44,966 nucleotides of DNA from Agrobacterium sp. a22-2 (GTDB taxonomy: Bacteria; Pseudomonadota; Alphaproteobacteria; Rhizobiales; Rhizobiaceae), in NCBI RefSeq assembly GCF_012276985.1, contig NZ_JAAXMM010000023.1, positions 1 to 44,966 on the forward strand. Direction: 5' to 3'. The stretch's first letter is position 1; the number at the start of each line of letters is the position of its first letter. The position numbers and the translations under genes are program-made. Of the stretch, positions 14,994 through 24,447 are shown in pieces. The notes under the pieces were generated by a model that ran no database searches, was not told the origin of the DNA, and saw only the letters and a program-made list of their open reading frames with translations.

Positions 14994-17378
14994 ATGTCGA
15001 ACGCGCGGCGGGCAACCGCAGCCGATGAGCGGTTGCGACTCAAATTTTCTAAACTTCTGGCTTACCGGGACACTTTTTACGGACGATTGGCGCGGCCCCA
15101 GAGTGCCCGCAATGACAGGTCGTCCCATGTCGAGATCATCCTCAGACGCGCCATACCGGTGCTGATCATCGCCTTCCTGATGGTCGTGGCTGCGGCCCGC
15201 ATGCTGGGCATCACGGCAGAACAGACCCGGATGGAAGCGGCGATCCGCCACTCTACGGCGCTTTCGGCGATCGCCGCCTCTGCAGCCCTTGGCGGCGAGG
15301 ACAAGATCGTATCGGCCGACAGGGCCGCCACGGAAGCCCGGATTGCCGGCTACCTGCCACAGGACCGTCTGGGTAACGACTCCTTCATCCTGCTCATCGA
15401 TCCGGCCGGCCGGGTCTTTGCCAGTTCGACCGCCGGCCTTGGCTATGTCGGCATGCCGATCACCAGCCTCCTGCCGGAAGTTGCCACCATCCGGCGCTTC
15501 CCTGATCATACCGGCGCGATCGAGACCGATATCGGCGGCATTCGCCATGTCGCCGTGCTGGCGCCGGCCGGCAGCGACGGTTCGCTCATTCTCGCCGCCC
15601 ATTCGCTGACCGGCGTCATGGCTTTCTGGCGCAACGAGGTGGCGCTCAACGTCACGCTGTTTGCCGGTATCTCGTCAATCCTGCTGGTCATCCTCTATGC
15701 CTATTACAGCCAGGTAAAGCGGGCCCGCGAGGCCGACGATACCTTCCTGGAGTCCAACCTGCGGGTCGAAACGGCGCTGTCGCGTGGACGCTGCGGCCTG
15801 TGGGATTTCGATCTGGCCAGCCGCCGGCTGTTCTGGTCGCGGTCGATGTATGAAATGCTCGGCCTGCCGCCGGCGGGCAATGTCCTGTCCTTTGCCGATG
15901 CCGCCCGGTTGATGCATCCCGACGACGGCAATCTTTTCGCCCTTGCCCGCACCGTCGGCCGCGGCGACAGCCGCCAGGTTGACCAGGTGTTCCGCATGCG
16001 CCATGCCAATGGCCATTATGTCTGGCTCCGGGCTCGCGCCCAGGTCATCCGCACCAATTCCGGCGGAACCCATGTCATCGGCATTGCCATGGACGTGACC
16101 GAACAGCACCGGCTGGCACAGCGTTATGCCGAAGCCGACCAGCGGCTGGCCGACGCCATCGAATGCACCTCGGAAGCCTTCGTGCTGTGGGACAAGAACG
16201 ACCGGCTGGTGATGTGCAATGCCCATTTCCAGAAGGTCTACGGACTGCCCGATAGCGTGCTGGTGCCCGGCACCGAGCGGTCGGTGGTGGATGCAGCCTC
16301 CGCCCGGCCGATCATCCAGCGCCGCATCGCCGATCCCGATCGCGGCGGCAGTTCGCGCACCACGGAATTGCAGCTGGCCGACGAGCGCTGGCTGCAGATC
16401 AACGAACGGCGCACCCGCGACGGCGGCCTGGTTTCCGTCGGCACCGATATCACCCTGCTGAAGCGCCACCAGGAGCGCCTGCGCGAGCAGGAGCGCCGGC
16501 TGATGGCGACGATCGGCGATCTCTCCGCATCCCAGAAGAAGCTGGAGCGGCAAAAGGCCGAACTGTCCGACGCCAACGAGAAATATCTCGCCGAAAAGGA
16601 ACGCGCCCAGGCGGCCAACCAGGCCAAGTCGGAATTCCTCGCCAACATGTCGCACGAGTTGCGCACGCCGCTCAATGCCATCCTCGGCTTCTCGGAAATC
16701 CTGCTGAACGGCATGTTCGGGCCGGTCGGCTCGCCGAAATACAGCGAATATGCCCGCGACATCCACGATAGCGGCCAGCATCTGCTGAACGTCATCAGCG
16801 ACATTCTCGACATGTCGAAGATCGAAGCCGGCCATATGAAGCTGAAATGCGAAACGATCGATCTCGCGCCGCTGATCGAGGAAAGCCTGCGCCTGACCAG
16901 CGTTTCCGCCGAGGAGAAGACCATCCGCATCGAACAGCGGATTTCCTCAGGCCTGACCTTGGTTGCCGACCGCCGGGCGTTGAAGCAGATCATGCTCAAC
17001 ATCCTGTCAAATGCCGTGAAGTTCACCGGCGAAGGCGGCCGCATCGTGCTTCGGGCGAAAACGGTGCGTGGTGCGGTTTGCCTGACGATCGCCGATACCG
17101 GCATCGGCATTCCCAAGGCGGCGCTCGAAAAGATCGGCCAGCCCTTCGAGCAGGTGCAGAACCATTATGCCAAGAGCCAGGGCGGCTCCGGCCTTGGCCT
17201 TGCCATCTCGCGCTCGCTCACCAACCTGCATGGCGGCGAACTGACCGTGCGCTCCCGGGAAGGCTGCGGCACCGTGGTGTCGATCCGCGTGCCGCACTGC
17301 ACTGAAACCCTTCCAAAAGTACCCGCAAGGCAGCAGGTTGTCGCAGCGGCAACCGTAAGGATTGCCGAGCCGGCTTGA
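14994..17378 (+). CDS. pleC: PAS-domain membrane histidine kinase, PleC-like
   Basis: This 794-residue sensor kinase has a cytoplasmic N-terminus, a membrane helix at about 52-71, a periplasmic domain of about 150 residues and a second helix at about 220-240. Two PAS domains (about 265-370 and 385-490) and a coiled coil follow. The HisKA domain has SHELRTPLNAILGFSE with His553, and the ATPase has NILSNAVKFT, DTGIGIP and GSGLGLAIS. In alphaproteobacteria the PleC/DivJ group controls phosphorylation of DivK and so the CtrA cell-cycle pathway. The assignment to PleC rather than DivJ or CbrA rests on the two-helix periplasmic layout and my recollection that pleC sits beside glnE in Sinorhizobium. 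GGCAGGGACG precedes the ATG. It ends 16 bases from convergent glnE. Confidence 0.75.
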   Translation: MSNARRATAADERLRLKFSKLLAYRDTFYGRLARPQSARNDRSSHVEIILRRAIPVLIIAFLMVVAAARMLGITAEQTRMEAAIRHSTALSAIAASAALGGEDKIVSADRAATEARIAGYLPQDRLGNDSFILLIDPAGRVFASSTAGLGYVGMPITSLLPEVATIRRFPDHTGAIETDIGGIRHVAVLAPAGSDGSLILAAHSLTGVMAFWRNEVALNVTLFAGISSILLVILYAYYSQVKRAREADDTFLESNLRVETALSRGRCGLWDFDLASRRLFWSRSMYEMLGLPPAGNVLSFADAARLMHPDDGNLFALARTVGRGDSRQVDQVFRMRHANGHYVWLRARAQVIRTNSGGTHVIGIAMDVTEQHRLAQRYAEADQRLADAIECTSEAFVLWDKNDRLVMCNAHFQKVYGLPDSVLVPGTERSVVDAASARPIIQRRIADPDRGGSSRTTELQLADERWLQINERRTRDGGLVSVGTDITLLKRHQERLREQERRLMATIGDLSASQKKLERQKAELSDANEKYLAEKERAQAANQAKSEFLANMSHELRTPLNAILGFSEILLNGMFGPVGSPKYSEYARDIHDSGQHLLNVISDILDMSKIEAGHMKLKCETIDLAPLIEESLRLTSVSAEEKTIRIEQRISSGLTLVADRRALKQIMLNILSNAVKFTGEGGRIVLRAKTVRGAVCLTIADTGIGIPKAALEKIGQPFEQVQNHYAKSQGGSGLGLAISRSLTNLHGGELTVRSREGCGTVVSIRVPHCTETLPKVPARQQVVAAATVRIAEPA

Positions 17379-17394
17379 GAGCATGGCTTCGCGC

Positions 17395-20349
17395 CTATGG
17401 CTTCACCACGGCCTGAAAGACCTTGCGAACGGCCTTCGACAGGCGGCGGATTTCGGCCTCCAGCGTCTTCAGGTCGGGGCAATCGCCGGCCTGGCAGACC
17501 AGATCGATCAGGCCGGCGGGAACGGTCTTCGCCTCGAACGGTCCGTCGATGCACAGCCGGATCACCTGGGATACGTCGGTAAACAGCCGTAGCGCCTCCA
17601 GGCAGATGTCGAGATCGCTCGGCGTCATCATCTCGGCGCCGAGCGTCTTCAAGCGGTCCGCCGTGCTCAAGCCGCGTTCCGGCAGCACCACGCCGCGCAC
17701 CGGCGCCATCAGGGCGAGATACTGGGTGATGAACTCGATATCGATCAGCCCGCCGGGAATGAGCTTGAAATCCCAGATATCGCGTGGCGGCTTTTCCTTG
17801 TCGATCAGGGCGCGCATCTCGACAACGTCGGCTGCGATCTTCTTTAGATCCCGCTCAGCCCCGAGCACGCCGTCGATGATCGCGTCGACCTGTTCGACCA
17901 GTCCATCGTCGCCGCAGATCAGCCGGGCGCGGGTCAGCGCCATATGCTCCCAGGTCCAGGCCTCCTCCTTCTGGTAGCGTTCGAAGGATTTGAGCCTTGT
18001 CGCCACCGGCCCCTTGTTGCCGGAGGGCCGCAGTCGCATGTCGACCTCGTAGAGCACGCCCTCCGCCGTCGGCGCCGAGAGTGCTGCGATCAACCGCTGG
18101 GTCAGGCGCGTGAAATAACGCGTCGCGTCGAGCGGCTTCGGCCCGTCGGATTCTAAGGCCGCGTCGTCATAATCGTAGAGCAGGATCAGGTCGACATCGG
18201 AGCCGGCCGTCAGCTCGTTGCTGCCAAGCTTGCCCATGCCGGCCACCGCCACCCGACCACCCGGAAACCGGCCGTGCACGGCGTGCATTTCGCCCAGCAC
18301 TGCATCGAAGGCCGCGCCGATGACCAGGCCGGCCAGGTCGGTAAAGGCATAGGCTGCCTGGCGGCCATTGATGGTGCCGGTCAGCAGGCGGATGCCGATC
18401 AGGAAACGCTGCTCGGCGGCAAAGATCCTGAGCCGGTCCAGCACCTCCTCATAATGTCTGGAGCCGCCGAGAAAGGCATCGAGCCGTACGGCCAGATAAT
18501 CGCGGGTCGGCAGTTCCACCATCAGGCCGGGATCGAGCATGCCGTCGAAGACATGCGGGCGCGAGGCGATGATGTCGGCCAGCCGTGGCGCCGAGGACAT
18601 GATGCTGACGATCAGATCGAGCAGCGCCGGGTTCTTGCCCAGAAGTGAGAACAGCTGAATGCCGGCCGGCAGGCCCGACAGGAAGGTGTCGAACCGCAGC
18701 AGCGCCTCGTCGGCCCGCCGGCTTTCGCCAAAGGCTTTCAGCAGTTCCGGCGTCAGCGCCGTCAGCCGTTCGCGCGCCTCGACCGACTGGGTGGCGCGGT
18801 AGCGGCCGTAATGCCAGGTGCGGATGACGCGGGAAATATCCTCCGGCCGCTCAAAGCCGATGTCGCGCAGGGTCTTCAGGGTATCGGGATCGTCCTTCTG
18901 GCCGGTAAAGACCAGGTTACCGCCGGCCGAGGACAGCCCCTCCTCATGCTCGAACAGCCGCGCATAGCGCCGCTCGACGGTCCTGAGCACCACTTCCAGG
19001 CTTGCGGAAAACGCCGCCGTCCCGTCGAAACCCGCCATGAAGGCGATGCGTTTCAGCTCCGTTTCGCTGTCGGGCAGCAGATGGGTCTGCTCGTCATGGA
19101 CCATCTGGATGCGGTGCTCGACATCGCGCAGAAACCAGTAGCAACGGATCAGCTCGTCGCAGGTCGTCTCGTCGATCCAGTGGGCCGCGGTCAACGCCTT
19201 CAGCGCCGCTTCCGTGCCGTGGGCGCGCAGGTCGGGCATGCGTCCGCCGGCGATCAGCTGCTGGGTCTGGGCAAAGAACTCGATCTCACGGATGCCGCCG
19301 CGGCCCAGCTTGACATTGTGACCCTTGACCGCGATCGCGCCATGGCCGCGATGAATATGAATTTGGCGCTTGATCGAGTGAATGTCGGCAATGGCCGCAT
19401 AGTCCAGATATTTGCGGAACACGAAGGGCACGAGTTCCTTCAGAAAACCTTCGCCCGCCGTGATATCGCCGCCGACCGGGCGTGCCTTGATATAGGCGGC
19501 GCGCTCCCAGTTCTGGCCCCTGCCCTCGTAATAGAGCAGTGCCGCCTCGATCGGCACGGCAAGCGGCGTCGAGCCTGGATCGGGCCGTAATCTGAGATCG
19601 GTGCGGAACACATAGCCGTCGGCGCTGCGCTCCTGCAGGATGCGCACCAGGCGGCGCATCATCCGGCCATAGGTTTCCGTGGCATCGTCGGGATCGGCCA
19701 GAATGCCGGCGTCGGGATCGAAGAACACCACCAGATCGATATCGGAGGAATAGTTGAGCTCATGCGCGCCGAGCTTGCCCATGCCGAGCACGATCAGGCC
19801 GCTACCCACCGAGGGCGCGGCAGGGTCGGTCAGCGTCACCTTGCCGGCCTCATGAGCCGTCAGCAGCAGGTGATCGATTGTGGCGGCCACCGCCGCATCG
19901 GCCATGGCGCTCAGCCAGGCGGTCGTCTGCCGCCCATCGAAAATCCGCGCCAGATCGGCCAGCGCCACGAAAAAGGACAGTGCCCGCTTGGCGTTGCGCA
20001 GCCGCGCCATGACCTGCGCCTCTGTCGACGCGCCGCCCTGCTCGTTGCGCCAGGCATGGCGCGCGGTAGCGACGAGGTCATGGAGAACAGGTTCGAGCGG
20101 CTCGGTCAGGGCAGTGACCAGCAAGGCCGGCTTGAGGACCGCTGTGTCGCGTATATGCGGGGCAAGGGTCAGCGCGGCGGTGATGAAATCCTTGAGAGGG
20201 CTTTCGGAGCCAAGCAGTTCGGCGACCGCCGGACGCTCCTTGGCCATCTCCTTGAGGGTGGATAGTACGGATTTCAGCTCTGTCTGGCTCATCGGCCGGA
20301 TCACGCCGGCCTTGACCTCGTCCAGCCGCCTGTCCGCTCTGTCCACCAT
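17395..20349 (-). CDS. glnE: Bifunctional glutamine synthetase adenylyltransferase / adenylyl-removing enzyme
   Basis: This 984-residue cytoplasmic enzyme attaches AMP to, and removes it from, a tyrosine of glutamine synthetase, setting its activity by nitrogen status under PII control. Two nucleotidyltransferase domains are visible, each with the G/S-S-D-x-D-L motif: YSSDIDLVVFFD in the N-terminal (adenylyl-removing) half and GSDVDLILLYD in the C-terminal (adenylyl-transfer) half. YEVDMRLRPSGNKG and FRTDLRLRPDPGSTP are the matching second motifs, and GGIREIEFFAQ and GGLIDIEFITQ follow each. The length is as expected for the family. AGGGGAGGG lies about nine bases before the ATG at 20349. It is transcribed in line with, and just after, the sensor-kinase gene at 20418. 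Confidence 0.97.
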   Translation of the reverse strand: MVDRADRRLDEVKAGVIRPMSQTELKSVLSTLKEMAKERPAVAELLGSESPLKDFITAALTLAPHIRDTAVLKPALLVTALTEPLEPVLHDLVATARHAWRNEQGGASTEAQVMARLRNAKRALSFFVALADLARIFDGRQTTAWLSAMADAAVAATIDHLLLTAHEAGKVTLTDPAAPSVGSGLIVLGMGKLGAHELNYSSDIDLVVFFDPDAGILADPDDATETYGRMMRRLVRILQERSADGYVFRTDLRLRPDPGSTPLAVPIEAALLYYEGRGQNWERAAYIKARPVGGDITAGEGFLKELVPFVFRKYLDYAAIADIHSIKRQIHIHRGHGAIAVKGHNVKLGRGGIREIEFFAQTQQLIAGGRMPDLRAHGTEAALKALTAAHWIDETTCDELIRCYWFLRDVEHRIQMVHDEQTHLLPDSETELKRIAFMAGFDGTAAFSASLEVVLRTVERRYARLFEHEEGLSSAGGNLVFTGQKDDPDTLKTLRDIGFERPEDISRVIRTWHYGRYRATQSVEARERLTALTPELLKAFGESRRADEALLRFDTFLSGLPAGIQLFSLLGKNPALLDLIVSIMSSAPRLADIIASRPHVFDGMLDPGLMVELPTRDYLAVRLDAFLGGSRHYEEVLDRLRIFAAEQRFLIGIRLLTGTINGRQAAYAFTDLAGLVIGAAFDAVLGEMHAVHGRFPGGRVAVAGMGKLGSNELTAGSDVDLILLYDYDDAALESDGPKPLDATRYFTRLTQRLIAALSAPTAEGVLYEVDMRLRPSGNKGPVATRLKSFERYQKEEAWTWEHMALTRARLICGDDGLVEQVDAIIDGVLGAERDLKKIAADVVEMRALIDKEKPPRDIWDFKLIPGGLIDIEFITQYLALMAPVRGVVLPERGLSTADRLKTLGAEMMTPSDLDICLEALRLFTDVSQVIRLCIDGPFEAKTVPAGLIDLVCQAGDCPDLKTLEAEIRRLSKAVRKVFQAVVKP

Positions 20350-20417
20350 GCTTTACGCCCTCCCCTGCGCGTCCCGCCCCGATCCGTTGCCGAATCTCAA
20401 GCGGGGTTGCCTGCAGG

Positions 20418-21836
20418 TTAGGATGTCTGTGCCGGAAAGACCATGGTCGCCGAAAGCCCGCGCCCTGTCTCGCGATCGGCAACCGTGTCGGCCAGCTCGA
20501 GGCGTCCACCGTGCAACGCCATGATCGCCTCGACCAGCGACAGCCCGAGCCCGGTTCCCGGTTTTGAGCGGCTTTCGTCGAGCCGCACGAAGCGCTTGAC
20601 GGCGTCCTCGCGGCGATCGGCTGGAATACCGGGGCCGCCGTCGGCCACCGTCAGGCGGACCTCGCCGTCCTGCCGGGTGACGGTCAGGCGGATTTCCGGC
20701 CGACCCTGCTCGCCGCCGGCATATTTGATGGCATTGTCGAGCAGGTTGGAAATCGCCTGGCCGATCAGTTCGCGGTTTCCCCGGACAGAAATCCCCGGCT
20801 CGACTGCGGTTGCCAGCGTCTGCCCCGCCTCTTCCGCCGCGGGCTCATAGAGTTCCGCGCTGTCGGCAGCGATCGCCGAGATATCGACGTCCGAGAGTTC
20901 GGCGGCGATCGAACCGGCTTCGACGCGGGATATCATCAGAAGCGCGTTGAAGGTGCGGATCAGCTGGTCCGATTCGACGATGATGCCTTCGAGGGCGGCG
21001 CGGCGCGTCGCCACATCGTCTTCCGCCAGCGCATCGGCCGCCTTGTTGCGCAGCCGGGTCAGCGGCGTCTTCAGGTCATGGGCGATATTGTCGGAGACCT
21101 GCCGGAGCCCCTCGTTGAGCTTTTCGATGCGGCCCAGCATCTCGTTCAGCGACGAGGACAGCCGGTCGAATTCGTCGCCCGAACCGCTGACCGGCAGGCG
21201 CTGCGACAGATCGCCGGCCATGATCTTCTTGCTGGCCGCCGAGAGGCGATCAATGCGCTTCAGGGCATTTCGGCCGATGGCAAACCAGATGATCACCGCG
21301 CCGGCGCCCATGATGGCCAGTGCCACCATCAGCGCCTTGCGCACCAGCAGCCGAAACTTTGCCGGCTCGCCGAGGTCGCGGCCGATCAGCACCCGCAGGC
21401 TGTTGTCTAGGAAAAACACATGCGCCGTCGCCAGATGCTTGCGCACCGCGCCACTGTCGGAATAGCGCTCGTAGTGAAACGGAAAATTGGTCCAGCCTTC
21501 GTCGTCGAAGACGCCCGGCTCGACGGAGGCGACATTGCCGGCGAGGATCTCGCCGTTCGGCGAGGCAATCACGTAGAGATTGGCGCCGGGCTGGCGGGCG
21601 CGCCGTTCCAGCGTGCGCAGCAGCAGGTTCATGCCGCCACGATCATAGGAGGCCTGGACCTCCTCGACCTCCTGCTGGAGGCTTTCGCGGGTCTGCTGGT
21701 TGAGCAACCGCTCTGATAACGCCGTCACATAGAAGACGAGAAAGGCAGCGCACAGGGCAAACAGGATGATGTAGAGGGCCGACAGGCGAACCGCCGTCGA
21801 CTTGAACAGAACGCCGAACCGGATCATGGAGCGCAC
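20418..21836 (-). CDS. Sensor histidine kinase, partner of the 21838 response regulator
   Basis: This 472-residue inner-membrane kinase has membrane helices at about 16-38 and 167-190 enclosing a periplasmic sensor of about 130 residues. A HAMP linker (RIDRLSAASKKIMAGDLSQR, about 193-212) follows, then HisKA with AHDLKTPLTRLR and the ATPase domain with NLLDNAIKYA, DGGPGIP and GTGLGLSLV. The reading frame starts with GTG at 21836, one base after the regulator's stop codon, with GAGGGG overlapping that stop; an ATG three codons in (21827) is an alternative. The adjacency means the pair is cotranscribed. The neighbouring degP suggests an envelope-related signal, by analogy with Cpx, which is inference. 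Confidence 0.9.
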   Translation of the reverse strand: MRSMIRFGVLFKSTAVRLSALYIILFALCAAFLVFYVTALSERLLNQQTRESLQQEVEEVQASYDRGGMNLLLRTLERRARQPGANLYVIASPNGEILAGNVASVEPGVFDDEGWTNFPFHYERYSDSGAVRKHLATAHVFFLDNSLRVLIGRDLGEPAKFRLLVRKALMVALAIMGAGAVIIWFAIGRNALKRIDRLSAASKKIMAGDLSQRLPVSGSGDEFDRLSSSLNEMLGRIEKLNEGLRQVSDNIAHDLKTPLTRLRNKAADALAEDDVATRRAALEGIIVESDQLIRTFNALLMISRVEAGSIAAELSDVDISAIAADSAELYEPAAEEAGQTLATAVEPGISVRGNRELIGQAISNLLDNAIKYAGGEQGRPEIRLTVTRQDGEVRLTVADGGPGIPADRREDAVKRFVRLDESRSKPGTGLGLSLVEAIMALHGGRLELADTVADRETGRGLSATMVFPAQTS

Positions 21837-21837
21837 G

Positions 21838-22596
21838 TTACCCCTCGTCCTTGATCATGTAGCCGGCGCCGCGCACGGTCTTGAGCAGCGGCTTGTCGAA
21901 ATCCTTCTCGATCTTCGAGCGAAGCCGCGACACATGCACGTCGATGACGTTGGTCTGCGGGTCGAAGTGGTAGTCCCAGACATTTTCCAGAAGCATGGTG
22001 CGGGTCACCACCTGGCCGGCATTCTTCATCAGATATTCCAGCAGCCGGTATTCGCGCGGCTGCAGCGGAATATCCTTGCCGCCACGGCGCACCTCATGGC
22101 TCAGCCGGTCGAGTTCGAGATCGCCGACCCGGTAGACCATGTCCTGTTCAGGCGTGCCCTTGCGGCGGCCGAGCACCTCGACGCGCGCCAGCAGTTCGGT
22201 AAAGGCGTAAGGTTTCGGCAGGTAGTCGTCGCCGCCAGCCCGGAGCCCCGTCACCCGGTCGTCGACCTGTCCCAGCGCCGAGAGGATCAGCACCGGCGTG
22301 TTGATGGCGCGCTTGCGCAATTCGCTGATCACCGACAGGCCGTCGCGGCGCGGTAGCATGCGGTCGATGACCATGACGTCATAGCTGTTTTCCGAGCCCA
22401 TGAAGAGGCCGCTTTCGCCGTCGCTTGCGTGATCGGCAACGATTCCCGCCTCGCGGAACGCCTTCGTCATATAGGCTGCGGCTTCCAGGTCGTCTTCAAT
22501 AACCAGTATCTTCATGTGCGGGACCATATCGCCGGCCGCGCCATCCGCACAACCGGAAATGCCCGGCTTCACAGATTGTTGGGATTGGGAACCCAT
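21838..22596 (-). CDS. OmpR/PhoB-family response regulator
   Basis: This transcription factor has an N-terminal receiver domain (IEDD acidic pocket, phospho-acceptor Asp78 in VMVIDRMLP, conserved Lys in LPKPYAF) and a C-terminal winged-helix domain (LQPREYRLLEYLM, VIDVHVSRLRSKIE, TVRGAGYMI). The start at 22596 was chosen because GAAGAGGAG sits eight bases upstream; it adds 27 residues before the usual receiver start (MKILVIEDD at 22515). A longer reading from 22665 is unlikely since it would overlap a terminator stem at 22622-22659. It pairs with the kinase immediately downstream. Its regulon is unknown, but degP immediately upstream is a natural candidate. Confidence 0.9.
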   Translation of the reverse strand: MGSQSQQSVKPGISGCADGAAGDMVPHMKILVIEDDLEAAAYMTKAFREAGIVADHASDGESGLFMGSENSYDVMVIDRMLPRRDGLSVISELRKRAINTPVLILSALGQVDDRVTGLRAGGDDYLPKPYAFTELLARVEVLGRRKGTPEQDMVYRVGDLELDRLSHEVRRGGKDIPLQPREYRLLEYLMKNAGQVVTRTMLLENVWDYHFDPQTNVIDVHVSRLRSKIEKDFDKPLLKTVRGAGYMIKDEG

Positions 22597-22617
22597 TGTC
22601 CGCTCCTCTTCAATGAG

Positions 22618-22659
22618 AAAAGGGCGCCGCGTTCCGGATCGGTCCGGCCCGCGGCGCCC
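22618..22659 (-). terminator. Intrinsic terminator after degP
   Basis: GGGCGCCGCG (22622-22631) pairs perfectly with CGCGGCGCCC (22650-22659), and an inner CCGG/CCGG pair lies at 22634-22637 and 22644-22647. On the minus strand the stem is followed by TTTT then CTC. This is a standard Rho-independent form and separates degP from the response regulator gene, whose own ribosome-binding site lies just past it. Confidence 0.75.
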
Positions 22660-22708
22660 CTTCATGATGCTGAGACCGCAATCAGCCCGGCTGAATGGGC
22701 AGGCCCAT

Positions 22709-24283
22709 TCAACCCTGGTTGATCGGCAGGGCGACGAAGCGGCTGCCGCTGTCGGACTCGATCTGGAACAGCGCCTTGGTGCGGCCGTCCTTCTTGGCCT
22801 GGTCGATGACCTTGGTGATTTCCGACGCCGTCGCGACGGCCTGGTTGTTGACCGAGGTGATCTTCTCGCCGGTCTTCAGGCCCTTGTCGGCGGCATCGGA
22901 GTCCGGATCGACTTCGACGATCGTCAGGCCCTTGCCGTCTTCGGCGGGTGTGACGCTCATGCCGAGATTGGCCAGGGCCTGTTCGGTCGCAGTGCCTTCC
23001 TCTTCCTCCGGCGCCTGGCCGGTGGAATTGGCCATTTCCTGCTCGTTCGGCAACTGGCCGAGATCGACCTTCACCGAGGTTGCCTTGCCGGCGCGCCACA
23101 GGGACACATCGACCTTGGTACCCGGTGCGTAGGCTGCGATGCGCTTGGCCAGGTCGCGGGGATCCTTGACGGTCTCGCCATTGACGGCGGTCACCACGTC
23201 ACCCTGCTTGATGCCGGCCTTTTCGCCGGGCGAGCCGGCCTGCGGGGCGACAACCAGCGCACCGCTTGCCTCAGCCAGGCCAAGCGAGTCGGCGATATCC
23301 TTGGTGACCGGCTGGATCTGCACGCCGAGCCAGCCGCGATCGACCGAACCCGATTTCATCAGATCGGCGATGACGTCCTTGGCGACGGTCGCCGGAATGG
23401 CGAACGCGATGCCGACATTGCCGCCGGACGGCGAGAAGATCGCCGTGTTGATGCCGACCACCTTGCCGGATAGGTTGAAGTCCGGACCACCGGAATTGCC
23501 GCGGTTCACGGCTGCGTCGATCTGGATGTAATCGTCATAGGGGCCGGAGCCGATGTCGCGGCCGCGGGCCGAGACGATACCAGCGGTCACCGTGCCGCCG
23601 AGACCGAAGGGGTTGCCGACGGCCACGACCCAGTCGCCGACGCGGATATCCGATTCCTCGGCAAATTCGACATAGGTGAACTCGCGCTTGGGTTCCTCGA
23701 CCTTGAGCACGGCCAGATCGGTGCGGCTGTCCTTGCCGATCAGCTTGGCGTCAAGCTCGGTGCCGTCGTTCATCACCACGGTGAATGCAGCGCCATCGGC
23801 CACGACGTGGTTGTTGGTGACGATGTAGCCGTCCTTGGAGATGAAGAAGCCAGAGCCCTGCGAGGTCGGACGAAGCTTGCCATGGCGTTCCGGACCGCCG
23901 TCGCGCGGCGGGCGCATGGCATGTCCCTCTGGCCCGCGACCTTCCTGGCCCGGAGCGCCGAATTCCTTGAAGAAGCGCTTCAGCGGATGATCGTCCGGCA
24001 GCTCGTCGAAATCGCGACCGCCGAAGCCGAAGTTGAAGCCGCTTTCATCGGAGGCCGGCTGCACATCGGACTGGACGCGGACGGAGACGACGGCCGGCGA
24101 CACGGCTTCGACGACGTCGGCGAAGCTCGGGACCTGCGGGGCCTCGACCTTGACGGCCTCAGCATGGGCAGGGGTGATCATGGCCGGAAGGGCTGCGGAC
24201 AACATGAGCGCCGCCAGTCCCGCTGCCGTGGAGTTCTTGAGGATGGACTTGAGCGGAGAACGGTCGTTTTTGTTGTAGAACAT
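22709..24283 (-). CDS. degP: Periplasmic serine protease/chaperone DegP (Do family)
   Basis: This is an envelope quality-control HtrA protease of about 524 residues. A signal peptide (LAALMLSAALPAMITPAHA) ends near residue 41. The catalytic triad is His159 (TNNHVV), Asp189 (RTDLAVL) and Ser264 (RGNSGGP). Two PDZ domains follow, at about 285-385 and 430-515. An acidic, Gly-rich insertion (FNFGFGGRDFDELPDD region) precedes the protease core, as in other rhizobial DegP. The start at 24283 has GAAGG about ten bases before it; a start five codons upstream (24298) is possible. It lies downstream of ccmH on the same strand with a 164-base AT-rich gap that likely holds its own promoter, and it ends at a strong terminator. 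Confidence 0.95.
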   Translation of the reverse strand: MFYNKNDRSPLKSILKNSTAAGLAALMLSAALPAMITPAHAEAVKVEAPQVPSFADVVEAVSPAVVSVRVQSDVQPASDESGFNFGFGGRDFDELPDDHPLKRFFKEFGAPGQEGRGPEGHAMRPPRDGGPERHGKLRPTSQGSGFFISKDGYIVTNNHVVADGAAFTVVMNDGTELDAKLIGKDSRTDLAVLKVEEPKREFTYVEFAEESDIRVGDWVVAVGNPFGLGGTVTAGIVSARGRDIGSGPYDDYIQIDAAVNRGNSGGPDFNLSGKVVGINTAIFSPSGGNVGIAFAIPATVAKDVIADLMKSGSVDRGWLGVQIQPVTKDIADSLGLAEASGALVVAPQAGSPGEKAGIKQGDVVTAVNGETVKDPRDLAKRIAAYAPGTKVDVSLWRAGKATSVKVDLGQLPNEQEMANSTGQAPEEEEGTATEQALANLGMSVTPAEDGKGLTIVEVDPDSDAADKGLKTGEKITSVNNQAVATASEITKVIDQAKKDGRTKALFQIESDSGSRFVALPINQG

Positions 24284-24447
24284 GGACTGTACCTTCATAT
24301 CTGCTGCTGACTGGAAGCCGGGGGAACCGGCCGTGAAGCGGTGGATGATGAAGATATAAGACGCTGCACCTTACAACGAACTGTCCGCTGCATGAATATT
24401 TGGTAATCTTTGAAAAGAAACGGAAATCCGCCTGCGAATTCGTCTGT

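Noticed and set aside
21838..22665. Longest start for the response regulator at 22665
   Set aside because: It would place the degP terminator stem inside the coding region, and a strong ribosome-binding site supports 22596.
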